64,000 bases of DNA, taken from the NCBI GenBank assembly GCA_951802425.1, contig OX637801.1, forward strand, positions 3,100,001 to 3,164,000. The letters run 5' to 3'. The position numbers were made by a program, and so were the translations under genes. Source of the stretch: Clavaria fumosa. Taxonomy: Eukaryota; Basidiomycota; Agaricomycetes; Agaricales; Clavariaceae. Below the pieces are notes generated by a model that had not been told where the DNA came from, ran no database searches, and saw nothing but the letters and a program-made list of their open reading frames with translations. Shown here piece after piece: positions 33,701 through 43,453 of this stretch (the stretch's first letter is position 1; each line of letters opens with the position of its first letter).

Positions 33701-34142
33701 TCATCAGCTTGTCATTGTCAGAATTTACGTAGTCCTCGAGGTTGTCGAGGTTGATGTCGATGGTGCTATGGGCTGGGGACCTCGTTCCAGAGGTCACAGA
33801 GTCGGGTAAAGCAGCTCTCAGGGCCTCTCTCAATCTCTCCTCTCATCTGCTCTGTTCTTGTGCATATAATCTTGCAAAGTAAGGGGCTAACCTTCTCTCC
33901 TCCTCAATAATCCAAAGCTCAAATGGTCTCAGCTCTTGCAGCCTCAGTACCACAGTTTCCATCTCCAAGTAGTTGGATTCCATTGGGGTGTCCAGGTAGA
34001 AATTTGTTCTTATGTGGCTGTCAAAATACCTGACCCAATATTCTTCTTCTCCAAAATCCAGTACGGTAGTAAGCCACTCGTCTGTGATGTCATCATTATG
34101 TGTCGGATATGCCAGGGCTGTTCTCTCATTGTTCTGTTGCAC
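33618..34142 (-). mobile_element. Upstream reading frame of the chromovirus
   Basis: This is one minus-strand frame from MQQNNERTALAYPTHNDD to ILHEY, interrupted only by a TGA at about 33,840 that would be CGA before a CpG transition. It contains IRTNFYLDTPMESNYLEME and LRLQELRPFELWIIEEERR. I do not recognise a domain. It lies between the 5' LTR and gag. Confidence 0.6.
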
Positions 34143-34224
34143 ATGATGGGCAGGGGAATGGGAAAGAAGCTAGGCTGACTGGGATGGGCAGGGTTGAGGT
34201 AGCTAGGGGTAGACGTTGAAATTG

Positions 34225-34802
34225 TGTCAGTCCGAGGTCCTCACAAAGAGCATAAGGGGAGTTAACTCGATTTCAACATGAGGGACTACCGCTATTACAT
34301 GGGCGCTATATATACAAGGGAAGGGGGCTGTGCAGCAGGTGTGAGTCATGAGGATAGAGGCAAGGCTATGTGCACTGAGTCGCGAGGTAGAGGGGAGGTG
34401 GATTAGGGTAAATGAGATACTAAAATAGGAAGGTGGCGGGCAGGCACAGATAAGGAGCATAGACAAGGGAAATGCTTGGCATGGGCTCAGCTGCCTGAGG
34501 GAGACTTCAACTAGACCCAATTAGGATAGATTGATTGATGGGACCTGTCAGTTCTGCTGTCGTGGATCCACCTCCATCATGAATTGCAAAGTGTGGGAAA
34601 GGTTGAGAAACATGGGCATGGGCATGTGATGGGTGCATGCTGGAGACCTGTAGGCACCGGTGTGTGGTCACAAGCATGCAGTGGAGGTCGCGAGTGTTCC
34701 CAAGGTCGTGGGCGGTCACGTGACCCTGTACCCACATCTCGTCACTAGTTCCTGGTGTGCTTTGGAATTCAATGGTGGTGGCTTACATAAGTGATCCTGA
34801 CA
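34225..34802 (-). repeat. 5' LTR of the chromovirus (578 bp)
   Basis: It is nearly identical to the LTR at 28,240-28,780. Differences are mostly C/T and G/A transitions, many at CpG, plus an extra block near 34,672-34,710. It keeps GGTCACGTGACC near 34,714. Confidence 0.93.
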
Positions 34803-35282
34803 TAATGAGTGATGTGAATTTGGTCATAAAAGTGTACATAATCACCATCAGATAACTTCTGGATTTCCACCTTGAGTTGATGATTTTCACCCTGTAAAAT
34901 GGAATAATTCATCTACATTCTGGGTTTTTTATCTGGTGACTTTCACTTGATCTACATCACACAGTGCAAAGTGACTGACTTTCCAAGTTCTATACACAAC
35001 TAGCTGTCGTCACCACTGCGGGCACCTCTGACGACCTTGCTCCCTCGTGTAATGCTCGTGTAATGATAGTTTACCTCTTACGTAACTAGTCAACTGCTTA
35101 CATGATGTGTAGCAAGACAAACACGAGCAACGCATGTCACTTACATAATATGGGCATTGGAGACCTTGCTGGAGCAAGGTGACTGTCAACAAAACCTGCT
35201 TTTAGCAAGTTACACCTGTGTCGTGTCACGCGTCAATCAGGACCCTGTTCCAGAAGAACGCCCTTTCATACGTCCACAAGCA
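34803..35282. other. Right edge of the transposon island and Clr2-like 5' flank
   Basis: The first 150 bp carry the same GTGAATTTGGTCATAAAAG-type repeat as 25,960-26,340. CpG frequency returns to normal at about 34,990-35,030, marking the island border. A longer start for the next gene at 35,157 is possible but has weaker composition. Confidence 0.6.
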
Positions 35283-37951
35283 ATGTCAGCCAAGAAAGGA
35301 CTCAGCATAAAAGCTTTTTATGTGCCGGACAATCCAACTTGGATTGAATTCGAGAGATCTGACGGTGACTCGAGCACTTGGCCGACTAAAACGCAACGCA
35401 TCGTCGACGACGAAGGACAAGTCAATTTTCATCGCCCTCTCGACGTGGAGGAGTCGCATTGCGTTCGATGGCGAGTAGAAACAGCGTTGGCTTTGGCAAA
35501 CCAAATGAACATGCCCGGCAAGTGCCAATCGATTGAATTTGTTGACGGTTGCGCTGACCCTTGAAACTTTAGCTGGACCAAATTATGTTCTCAAGGACTG
35601 GCCAGTCGGTTATAAGCTATTCGACCACCACAAAGGTCCAGCAGCCGAACCTCGACACGACCTGTACCTCTTTGGTATGCCATTACCTCTGGGTTCACAT
35701 TTTACGCTGAAAGCCAAGATATTATTCTAAAGGTCCCAAGGGCATGCGCTTCAGATCTGTCAACGAGTTCATCCCTCATGCTTATTGGCTCCTGAACCCG
35801 AAGACTTCCTGCCTTTGCAAATACTGCTCAAAACGACCCCAACGCGAGATCACCTTTTCCTTGGGTCTCTCACAAAAACCGCCCAGTTCGTCCCCCACAC
35901 CTGGGCGGATCAAGCCCCGTCTCAGCGGGGCTACAGCACCGGATCGCGGACACCCTGACCGCCGTGCGCGCCAGCCCGGCAAGCCGTATGCCGCTCTGCA
36001 GAAGATATCCGGCCCTGTGAAGGATCGCGTCGCGTGGCCGAAAGGGCCGAAATATAGCATGTCGCGGGATCGCAATAGTGATCTGCGAGCCATTCACTCC
36101 AGCAATGGGATGCTACTCAAACGGTGGTTTCGTGAGGGCGAATTATTGTGGTGTGCTTTGGACGCTCCTATTCCTGGACCAACCAGTGGAGTAGACATTG
36201 CCTTCTGGCCAGGTCTGGTCGAGGAAATCATCATCAAACCAGAGGCCATACCGAGGAACGGCGAAGATGTCGACATGCAGGATACACCTGCAGAAGCTGG
36301 TGACAGCCGCCCAAGTGGGTCTCGCCCAGCTAATAACGACGCCTCTTGCCCATGGGTGGTGCGCCAATCCATCGTGTACAAGATGAAGTTCCTCTCTGTT
36401 CGACACTCTGCTTTCTTTGCGGACTATCGGGTCCTTCCCTACCAGGCATGGGTCATTAGTCCAGAATTGCGTCATGCTATGGAGAACTTCCGAATGGATC
36501 TCATCGATCTGAGTCCGGAGGTACTTCGTGCCTTCGATCCAAGTGTCTCACCGAAGCATGGTACCGAGCACACCGCCGAGACTCGCCGGTTTGAAGACGC
36601 GGTAGGGCCATACGCGCTTGCAATCCAGGCGGCTGCTCATATCTCTAATTTTTGGAGTCCTACGGACGATTGGGAGTTCAGATATGCGGCGCCACCTGCA
36701 GCACCATCAGAGCCTTCGTTGGCGCAGGCTATTACCATAGCCACCTCTGCCATCGCTGCCGTTCACGAGGAGATGGACGAGACGAACGGCGGAAAATCAC
36801 AGCAGGGCGATGTTGCGGCGCGCGTTCTTGGTCAGCCTCCCACACCACATCCGTTTTCACAGATGTACTCGCAGCTCCGATATCAGGGTCTGTGGTGGGG
36901 TGCAGAGCGTATCTGGATCGACGAACTTGTAAGACTCAAAGTGGCGAGGAAGCAGCTTGCGCCCAGAGGCGGTAGTGATATTTATCCGCCTGCTGGTCCC
37001 TCGCAAAGCACAATTGACTACCGTCACAAGGTGGCTGCGCTTTACGGGCAAGATCATTCTGAGCCGGAATGTGGAGCCGAGGCAAGGGGTGTCTTCATGA
37101 GAGTGGAGGGATTATTCGTCGTCGATGTTCCAAAGACAGGCGGAGTGGGGACGATGAAAGAGTGCAGAGTCTCTGGAATGCTGTACGAGCTAGCGGATGC
37201 GGACTGGGTTGACCCATTCGACGCGGAGACGACGGACGGCGCTCCTGCATCTTCACTCGACGTTAACAATAAAGAACCTCCGGCTGCATCTGGCTCGTCT
37301 TCTCTCCCTCCCACCCGAGTGCAAAATATAGACCCAGCGTTGCTTTCTGATACCGCGGACGTCCCGAAAGGCGAATCTTCTCAGAATGTACCATCCGCAT
37401 TGCCCGCATCATCTCAAGGCCGGACTACAAGCGGCCAGCTGTCCCATCCTCCCCTGGATGGTGCCACGCAACTGCCGGTGCCCCCCAAAGGCTATAGATT
37501 TCGGCCGATCCTTGCACCGGGGTGCGAAGCCGTCATGTCGCTGACGATGATCAGCGGGCGATACTACCCTCAGCTATTGGCGCATCCTCTTCTGCAGCCG
37601 TTTGTGGAACGTGCGATTGGCGATTCTTTTGAAGGTGGGCTGCAACATGCGCAGCACTTGTGGGCGCTGGAAGGACTTGCGCCGGGCTATTACAACGCGG
37701 TGGACCCGATCAAGGCCAAGGCGGATAGGATGTCGATGGTGAAGGATGCCGAGAGGCAAGCGAGAGAGGAGTTGGTGGTATGGACGAACTCGCTTGTGGC
37801 TGAGCGTGCCAAGAAGGAGGCAGAGGAACGTGCAGAGGAACAAGCAGCTGCTCTCCGTGCGGTAGGCGGGATGATTGGTATGAGTTTGGAAGGGGTTGTT
37901 GAAGCGAATAAAGGGTCTGATATGGATATGGACTCTGACGTTTTCCTTTGA
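35283..37951 (+). CDS. Clr2-like transcriptional silencing factor (SHREC-type)
   Basis: Clr2 is a subunit of the SHREC silencing complex of fission yeast, acting at heterochromatin. Exon 1 from MSAKKGLSIKAF contains FERSDGDSSTWPTKTQRIVD. Exon 2 contains PNYVLKDWPVGYKLFDHHKG, and the intron 35,677-35,733 joins DLYLFG to PKGMRFRSVNEFIPHAYWLL and CLCKYC, the Clr2 N-terminal pattern. The long last exon (to 37,951) holds FFADYRVLPYQAWV, the C-terminal silencing domain (RYQGLWWGAERIWIDELVRL and FMRVEGLFVVD), and a charged Glu/Ala coiled tail. The first junction is uncertain: either a 25-nt GT-AG intron (35,548-35,572) or a 49-nt GC-AG intron (35,524-35,572). The gene borders the transposon island directly. 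Confidence 0.75.
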
Positions 37952-38280
37952 ACAAAGCAAGCCGAGCGGTTCTCTTGTGTGCTATACCTATGGGTTTGCA
38001 ATACATATGTACAAACATGACTTCGAACGCGGTGAGCCCGGCGTGCATAAAGCCGACTCCTTCACGCTGAGGGATCCCTCTTCCGAATACCATCATAAGC
38101 TCGTCGTTCTATCTCCACCTTCCCCGTTCAACGGCCGACGTTGAGACTCCGTTGCGCTGCAGAATCTTGACTGAAATACCCCAAGGTCGTAGACGACACG
38201 CTCTATTCGGTTCTGAATTGGTCCTGGAGGGACAGTCGCTGCACGATTGTTTCTCGCATTTTCAATCTAGCATCTGAGCT
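37952..38280. promoter_or_regulatory. Intergenic promoter region upstream of the KAR9-like gene
   Basis: This 329-bp gap separates two genes reading the same way. Pyrimidine-rich sequence precedes the start at 38,281. No specific site is recognised. Confidence 0.35.
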
Positions 38281-41173
38281 ATGCTCTCTCTCCTCTTACC
38301 ATCCTCTCGATCTTCAAGTCACAGTTCCATATCCGTAAACCAAAACTTCCACGATGCGAGATCCTCTCCGCCTGGCTCAAGCACGAATTCATCCGCCTCT
38401 TCATCTAGAGTTTCGCTGAATGAGAATGGCAACGGTGAGTTTGTCGTGCACGACTGTATTTGCTGCAGTCTTACCGAAGAAAAAAACGCGGTATTAGATG
38501 ACACAATCATCGCCGGACGCGTTCTGCCCCCCTTGCCTCCACCGTCACCAAAGGCTACGAACCGTAGTCGAGAGAGCCAGGAGGAGTATGTCCTCTGTTT
38601 AGGAATACTTGGAAAGCCTCTCTGAGGAAACGTTCGCTTGACACAGAGACTTACGTCTGCTCGCTATTTCAACCCACATAACGGAATTGTCGTATGGTAT
38701 CTCGGACATTCAGACGCGAATATTCGGTGCGTCACACTAACTGCGACGCGTTGCCTTATCCCCACATGTCGTCCTCTAGAGATACAAGAGCTTCGCCATA
38801 AATCCCAGTCGTCCAGCGACACCGTGGGAACTACCGGCGTCATCGACCAATCTCTCATGAACCTGGACGAACGACTGGAGTCAGTCGCGGAGGGAATGAA
38901 GGCTGTCTTTGACGCTTTGACCCCATTCTCCCAGGCTACGCCGACAGCAGCGAACGAGAACACCTCATCCGAGTCGGCCGTTGTACTTAGGAAACATGCC
39001 GCCCTTGTCGCCGAATGGGAGGCGTTGCAAGACGAAAGCGAGATTCTCAGGGAAGAGCTGAAGGAGGACAAATGGCTAACGGTCTTCCGCACTGTCACGG
39101 ACCAAGCGGACGGCATGATGTCGAGCCTGGAGAAAGCCGTCAACAGATGTCAGGTACGTAATTGCAATGTGGACCCCAGTACAAATACGACTCAGTCCAT
39201 TTTTAGGATTTCATTTGGCAAATAAATAGGCGCGGTCCCAACGACTCATCGCTGTCTGTCTCGACGGGTCCGAACGAAAAGCCTTTTTTGAATATGGAAG
39301 CGTATGCAAGTCTGTCGGAATCATACGAAGCGAAAAAGAAGCGAGTCATTCCCAACAATTTCTCCAATAAACTGGCCTAATGTATGTACACAGACATTAT
39401 ATGCCAGCCACATCAAAAGTTCTATCCATCATCGATAAAGGGGTGCAAGATCGTGTCACCAAGAATGGGGAGACCCTTCGACGACATGCAGATTCGGCTC
39501 AGCGCTGGAAACTTCTTCGGGAGCGAATAACTAGGACCGATAAAGAAATGGAAAATGTGCGGAAGATGCTTCTGGGTGCCGATGCGACTTCCAGCGAGGC
39601 CGGATCTAGCACTTCAGGTTTCACGCACTCCTCTGGGAGATTTGCGTTTCTCTCCTCGCCACCGAGAGATGCCCGCCCTACACAAAGTAGAACTCCGAGC
39701 GTGTCGAGCACCATGTCGAGTACCATGTCGAGGTCTATATCGCCTTTAAGGAGATTCGCACAGAAGATTACAAGGTCGTCAAGGACGGCCACGACTCCAA
39801 CTTCCAAAGGCAAAACTACTCACGCCCCATCCTCTGAACCCCCGCCAACTTGGACGCAGCGCTCTTCTATGTTGCCATTCAATGGCAACCCCTCACCTGT
39901 GACACCGGACCGTGTCAGGCACAAACATTCTCAGAGCAACTCCGATTCGCCGTTAGCGAATCACACGGCAGATCCGAACGGCACGGTTAGGCTCACTCCC
40001 TTGAAGCAGAGATGGAATAGCTCCACGCGGATTGCGCCGCAAGATTTCGCGGCGCCCGGTAACACTGCGACACCGTCGCGCTACGCGCAGCCTGATACGG
40101 CAGACTTCCATAAACGCAGTCCCTCCAGAAGTTCTGCAGCGTCCTCTCGCCCTTGGACACCCGTCAATTCGACTGCTTCTACTGCCCCCTCCAATCTTTC
40201 CATCGAGGTGCGCCGTCCCTCTTCCAGGGTGGCTCAACCTCCTCGCGCCCGCACGCCCAACTCGGCAGTACCAAGACCACGCCCGCAGACTCCGAGCCAA
40301 ATACCAGTACCGGCGAGTCGTTTCTGGTCTCAGTCTGAAGGTGACTGGGACGATGACGATGATGACGATGACGATGGACCCACTTCCCTGATGCAGCGAG
40401 CTTTTTCGACAACGGGCGCGAGCCCGAGCACCCCACACACACCCAAATCGCACACGCATTTCCCGCCCCGGCCGCCTAGCCGATCCATGATTCCGGTACC
40501 GAGTCTTCAATTCTCGTCTGCCTCAAGGCCCTCGTCGGCGATGTCCAATTACTCTGAAAGCCCGGGTTCTTCCTCGTTTAGAAATTCAGCCATGCGCGCC
40601 CAAACGCCTGAGTCGGCCCTGCGAGCGCGGGTGCAGCATATACCCTTCTATCAGCCTGGCGGAACGCGTGCCAGGGCTGCCCTGACGCCAAAGACTCCGC
40701 CTTCGAGCTACAGAGAGCCGTCTCGCACTGCTGTTTCTCGACCAGCTTCGCGTGCCGGCGCGTATACACCTTTTGGCCAAGACCCTGTCCACGAGTACCG
40801 CCCTTCGAACCTCAACGATCCATTGGACGTCGAAGTGGCGTTAGTTGTGAACTCGATCGCTCATGGGCTGCTCGTCGAACGTGTTGACCCTCCGCTACGG
40901 ACGATACCGAAAGAGGGGGAAGAGATCCGCGCGCAATACGCCTTCTCTAATTCGTTGGCGCGCAAGGTAGTAACCTGCCGTTTGACGACATTGACGCGTC
41001 TTTCGCGAGGCGGCGGGGGACACGACACTAAGACGAAGAAAGTCATGTGCCGTGTAGGGGGAGGTAAGTGGCTGGTCTTTCCTTCTTTCCTATTTCGCTG
41101 CATTGAACTGGGACATGTCGCAGGTTGGCAAGACTTGCAACTTTATATGCTCAATCGCCAGGCAGGGTTGTAG
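38281..41173 (+). CDS. KAR9: Kar9-like spindle-positioning protein with C-terminal GAR domain
   Basis: Kar9 links microtubule plus ends, through EB1, to actin-based transport during nuclear positioning and karyogamy. Exons run 38,281-38,585, 38,647-38,726, 38,780-39,153, 39,207-39,340, 39,394-41,063 and 41,124-41,173. The N-terminal half is a helical bundle (LRLLAISTHITELSYGI, ADGMMSSLEKAVNRCQDFIW, SYEAKKKHYMPATSKVLSII). The middle is a long basic Ser/Pro-rich disordered region with two SxIP motifs, SQIP and SMIP, the standard EB1-binding signature, and an Asp run. The C-terminus (VMCRVGGGWQDLQLYMLNRQ) is a GAS2-related microtubule-binding segment. The fourth intron (39,341-39,393) appears to use a GC donor. 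Confidence 0.85.
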
Positions 41174-41319
41174 AACGCTAGACATATGTTGTCGGTATGA
41201 CCATGATTTGACATTTCGATCCATACATAGCACTTCTCGTCTTCTTGCATCGTTATGTCCTCACCTACTTAATTTTGCAAGCATTATGGCTTTGAAGCTT
41301 CGAAATCATTGTCGTTTTT

Positions 41320-41347
41320 CACGTGATGTCACGTGCAGAGGCACGTG
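41320..41347. promoter_or_regulatory. Cluster of three CACGTG E-boxes
   Basis: CACGTG occurs at 41,320-41,325, 41,330-41,335 and 41,342-41,347, about 85-115 bp before the TRAPPC12-like start at 41,433. Spacing of 10 and 12 bp places the sites on nearly one face of the helix. bHLH factors bind this palindrome. Confidence 0.55.
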
Positions 41348-41432
41348 TCGCTACGGCGCTCACCGTTTACCGCGCGTAGCCTTCTTCGGTTTTTGAAACG
41401 GCCACAACGAGAGTGTACAACAGAGCGAAGGG

Positions 41433-43320
41433 ATGTCGCTATCGCCTAGCTCACCTCCTATTGGCGAGCCAGATGTTCCGGATCCTTTCTTGGTCGACGT
41501 CTCAGACATCCCAGACGAAGAGCCTCTTGGAGGTCGTTATGAAGGAAAAGACTCGCAACTGCGGAGACCATCTCAGGATTCCCCATTTGCCGCTGCCTCT
41601 GATGAGATATCTCTTGCTCCTGCCGTCGTAGGTCAAGCAGATTTGCTCGCATTTGCCAACGTCAACAAGGATGTGCCTCCCCCGCCCACTTCTTCGGGTT
41701 CAGATGATGAGGACGACTCGGAAGATGACATCCCTGAAATCATTGTTCCTGGCATCGTAGCTCCCACCATGTTCCTTCCGATACCCAACGTATGCTACGT
41801 CTCCTCTCGCGTCGCGACTGTTCTGCGTTGTATGTCATTCGGGATACGTGTACTCACTGCGGTGACATAGACAGATCCCTTGACCACACTTCTCACAAAG
41901 TACATTTCCCCGCCTGAAGCAAGGCCCGTTCGCGACTTGACAGGTGACTGGCAAAGGTCGGACTTCCATTCCCTTGTCGTGAGCCCAAAGCAAAGTACTC
42001 TGGCAATCATCAGCATGAATAATATTTGTTCTGCTCTAGATGACAAACAGCTGGAGGGCATTAGCTAGAATGGCTAGAGATCGCATAGTGACATCAGACC
42101 CCAATGACATATCCGTGGTTTTGGATGTGAGTCTCGGTGATCCATGGCGCCTTCCATTTGGTTGGACATCTCTTCCCTGCAGCTCTGGTATCTCCGACTT
42201 TCGTCGCTCGCTCGCCTTCGCTTATACAATCAGACGGCTGCGGAATGTACCAATCTCTTCTCTGCGCTGAACGCTGCGGAGCCGCTGGAAGGACGACAAT
42301 ACCTTTTTGACAACATCGTACCCTTCGAACTGGAAGTCATGTATGCGAGGCTAATCTACTGGGCCGGCGATCATATGTCTTACCTTGACGTCCTTAATGA
42401 TCTCCTGAAGAGGTGCAAGCTCAAGGCACGCTTGGCAGGGATAAATAACGACCGTGCAACCGCTGAGACTTGGATAGAGAGAGGATGTAGGATGTCCTTA
42501 ATCATCGCATCACAGTTGATAGAATTGAAGGTTCGTCCTGAATTCTCTCGTCATCCGTGCTTCGCAAAACCTGCATTCGCTTTCTTGACCACGAAGACGC
42601 ATCGAATAGGACTTCCTTGCCGCAGCGAAACACCTGGAACCACTGTGTGTCCAGGGCGCCACAACCTCCCCGACCCTGCGATCGGCCGTTGCTCGTACGT
42701 ATCTGCAGGGCGGCCACCTCGCGAAGGCCGCTCACCACTTTGCCGCCGTCGCGGCTGACCCAACGGCCGATGCGGAGCTCAAAGCGATGAACGAGGTCCT
42801 CCTCGCCTCCGCCCGGGGCGACTGGGTCTCGGCAGGTGACATGTTAAGGCGAGTCCTGGAGCGAGACTCTGAAAATTATGCCGTGCGTTTTTCACACCAA
42901 CGGATGAAGGGCGATATGCGGCTGACTCTGCCTATTCAAGGCTATGAACAACCTCGCAGTCGCGTTGCTTGGTCAGGGGAGATTGAAAGAGGTCTGCGGT
43001 CGTCTCTCGCGCTTTCTGTGCTGCTGGGTCCCCTTACGAGGCTTCTGCCCCTCACGTCTTTGATAGGGAATACAAGTCCTCGAGGCGGCGCTTCAGTCGT
43101 CACCTTCGACTGTGGTTGTTGTCGAACCGTTCTTGTTTAACTTATGTACGAGTCCCGAATTTCCTTTCGTTCTGATCCGACCATTTGACGCAACGCAGCA
43201 ACGCTCTATGAGCTCCGTTCGGCGGCCGCATTGCAGAAGAAGCGGGACTTGCTGGTCGAAGTCGCCAAATGGAGTGGGGACGGGCTGAAGACTGTATGCT
43301 TGAAGATGCCATCAAATTAG
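41433..43320 (+). CDS. TRAPP complex subunit 12 (TRAPPC12/TTC15-like)
   Basis: TRAPPC12 is a TPR-type subunit of the TRAPPIII tethering complex in ER-Golgi and autophagy traffic. The acidic disordered N-terminus (MSLSPSSPPIGEPDVPDPFL ... GSDDEDDSEDDIPEI) is followed by TTLLTKYISPPEARPVRDLT, WRALARMARDRI, LWYLRLSSLARLRLYNQTAA, LFDNIVPFELEVMYARLIYW and CRMSLIIASQLIELK. Then come TPR-like helices (LEPLCVQGATTSPTLRSAVA, VLLASARGDWVSAGDMLRRV, NNLAVALLGQGRLKEV). It ends LVEVAKWSGDGLKTVCLKM before TAG at 43,320. About seven short introns separate these exons. It converges on the acyltransferase gene, 133 bp away. Confidence 0.85.
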
Positions 43321-43453
43321 ATTAGGTAGCACTACAGCGGTAGCTCGGTCTATATCAGGTCGTATTCATTATGTCATGTAAGTACAGATTTTTCGAGGCG
43401 TCGTGTATTCCGTGTTGAATATTACAATATCAGAACTGCAGACCGCAGAGTAA

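Larger units (their letters stand above)
28240..34802 (-). mobile_element. Structurally complete but mutated Ty3/gypsy chromovirus
   Basis: This 6,563-bp element lies on the minus strand. Both LTRs start TGTCAGTCC and end GATCCTGACA in plus-strand reading. The target site is duplicated as TAATG (28,235-28,239 and 34,803-34,807). A purine-rich tract (CCTTGAGGAGGGGGCCA on the minus strand) precedes the 3' LTR at 28,781-28,797. Internal order on the minus strand is an upstream frame, gag with zinc knuckle, protease, RT with YIDD, RNase H, integrase and a C-terminal chromodomain. Frames are cut by several single stops that look like C-to-T changes, plus a few frameshifts, so this copy is inactive as read. 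LTR differences are mainly transitions plus a block of about 37 bp present only in the right LTR. Confidence 0.95.
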
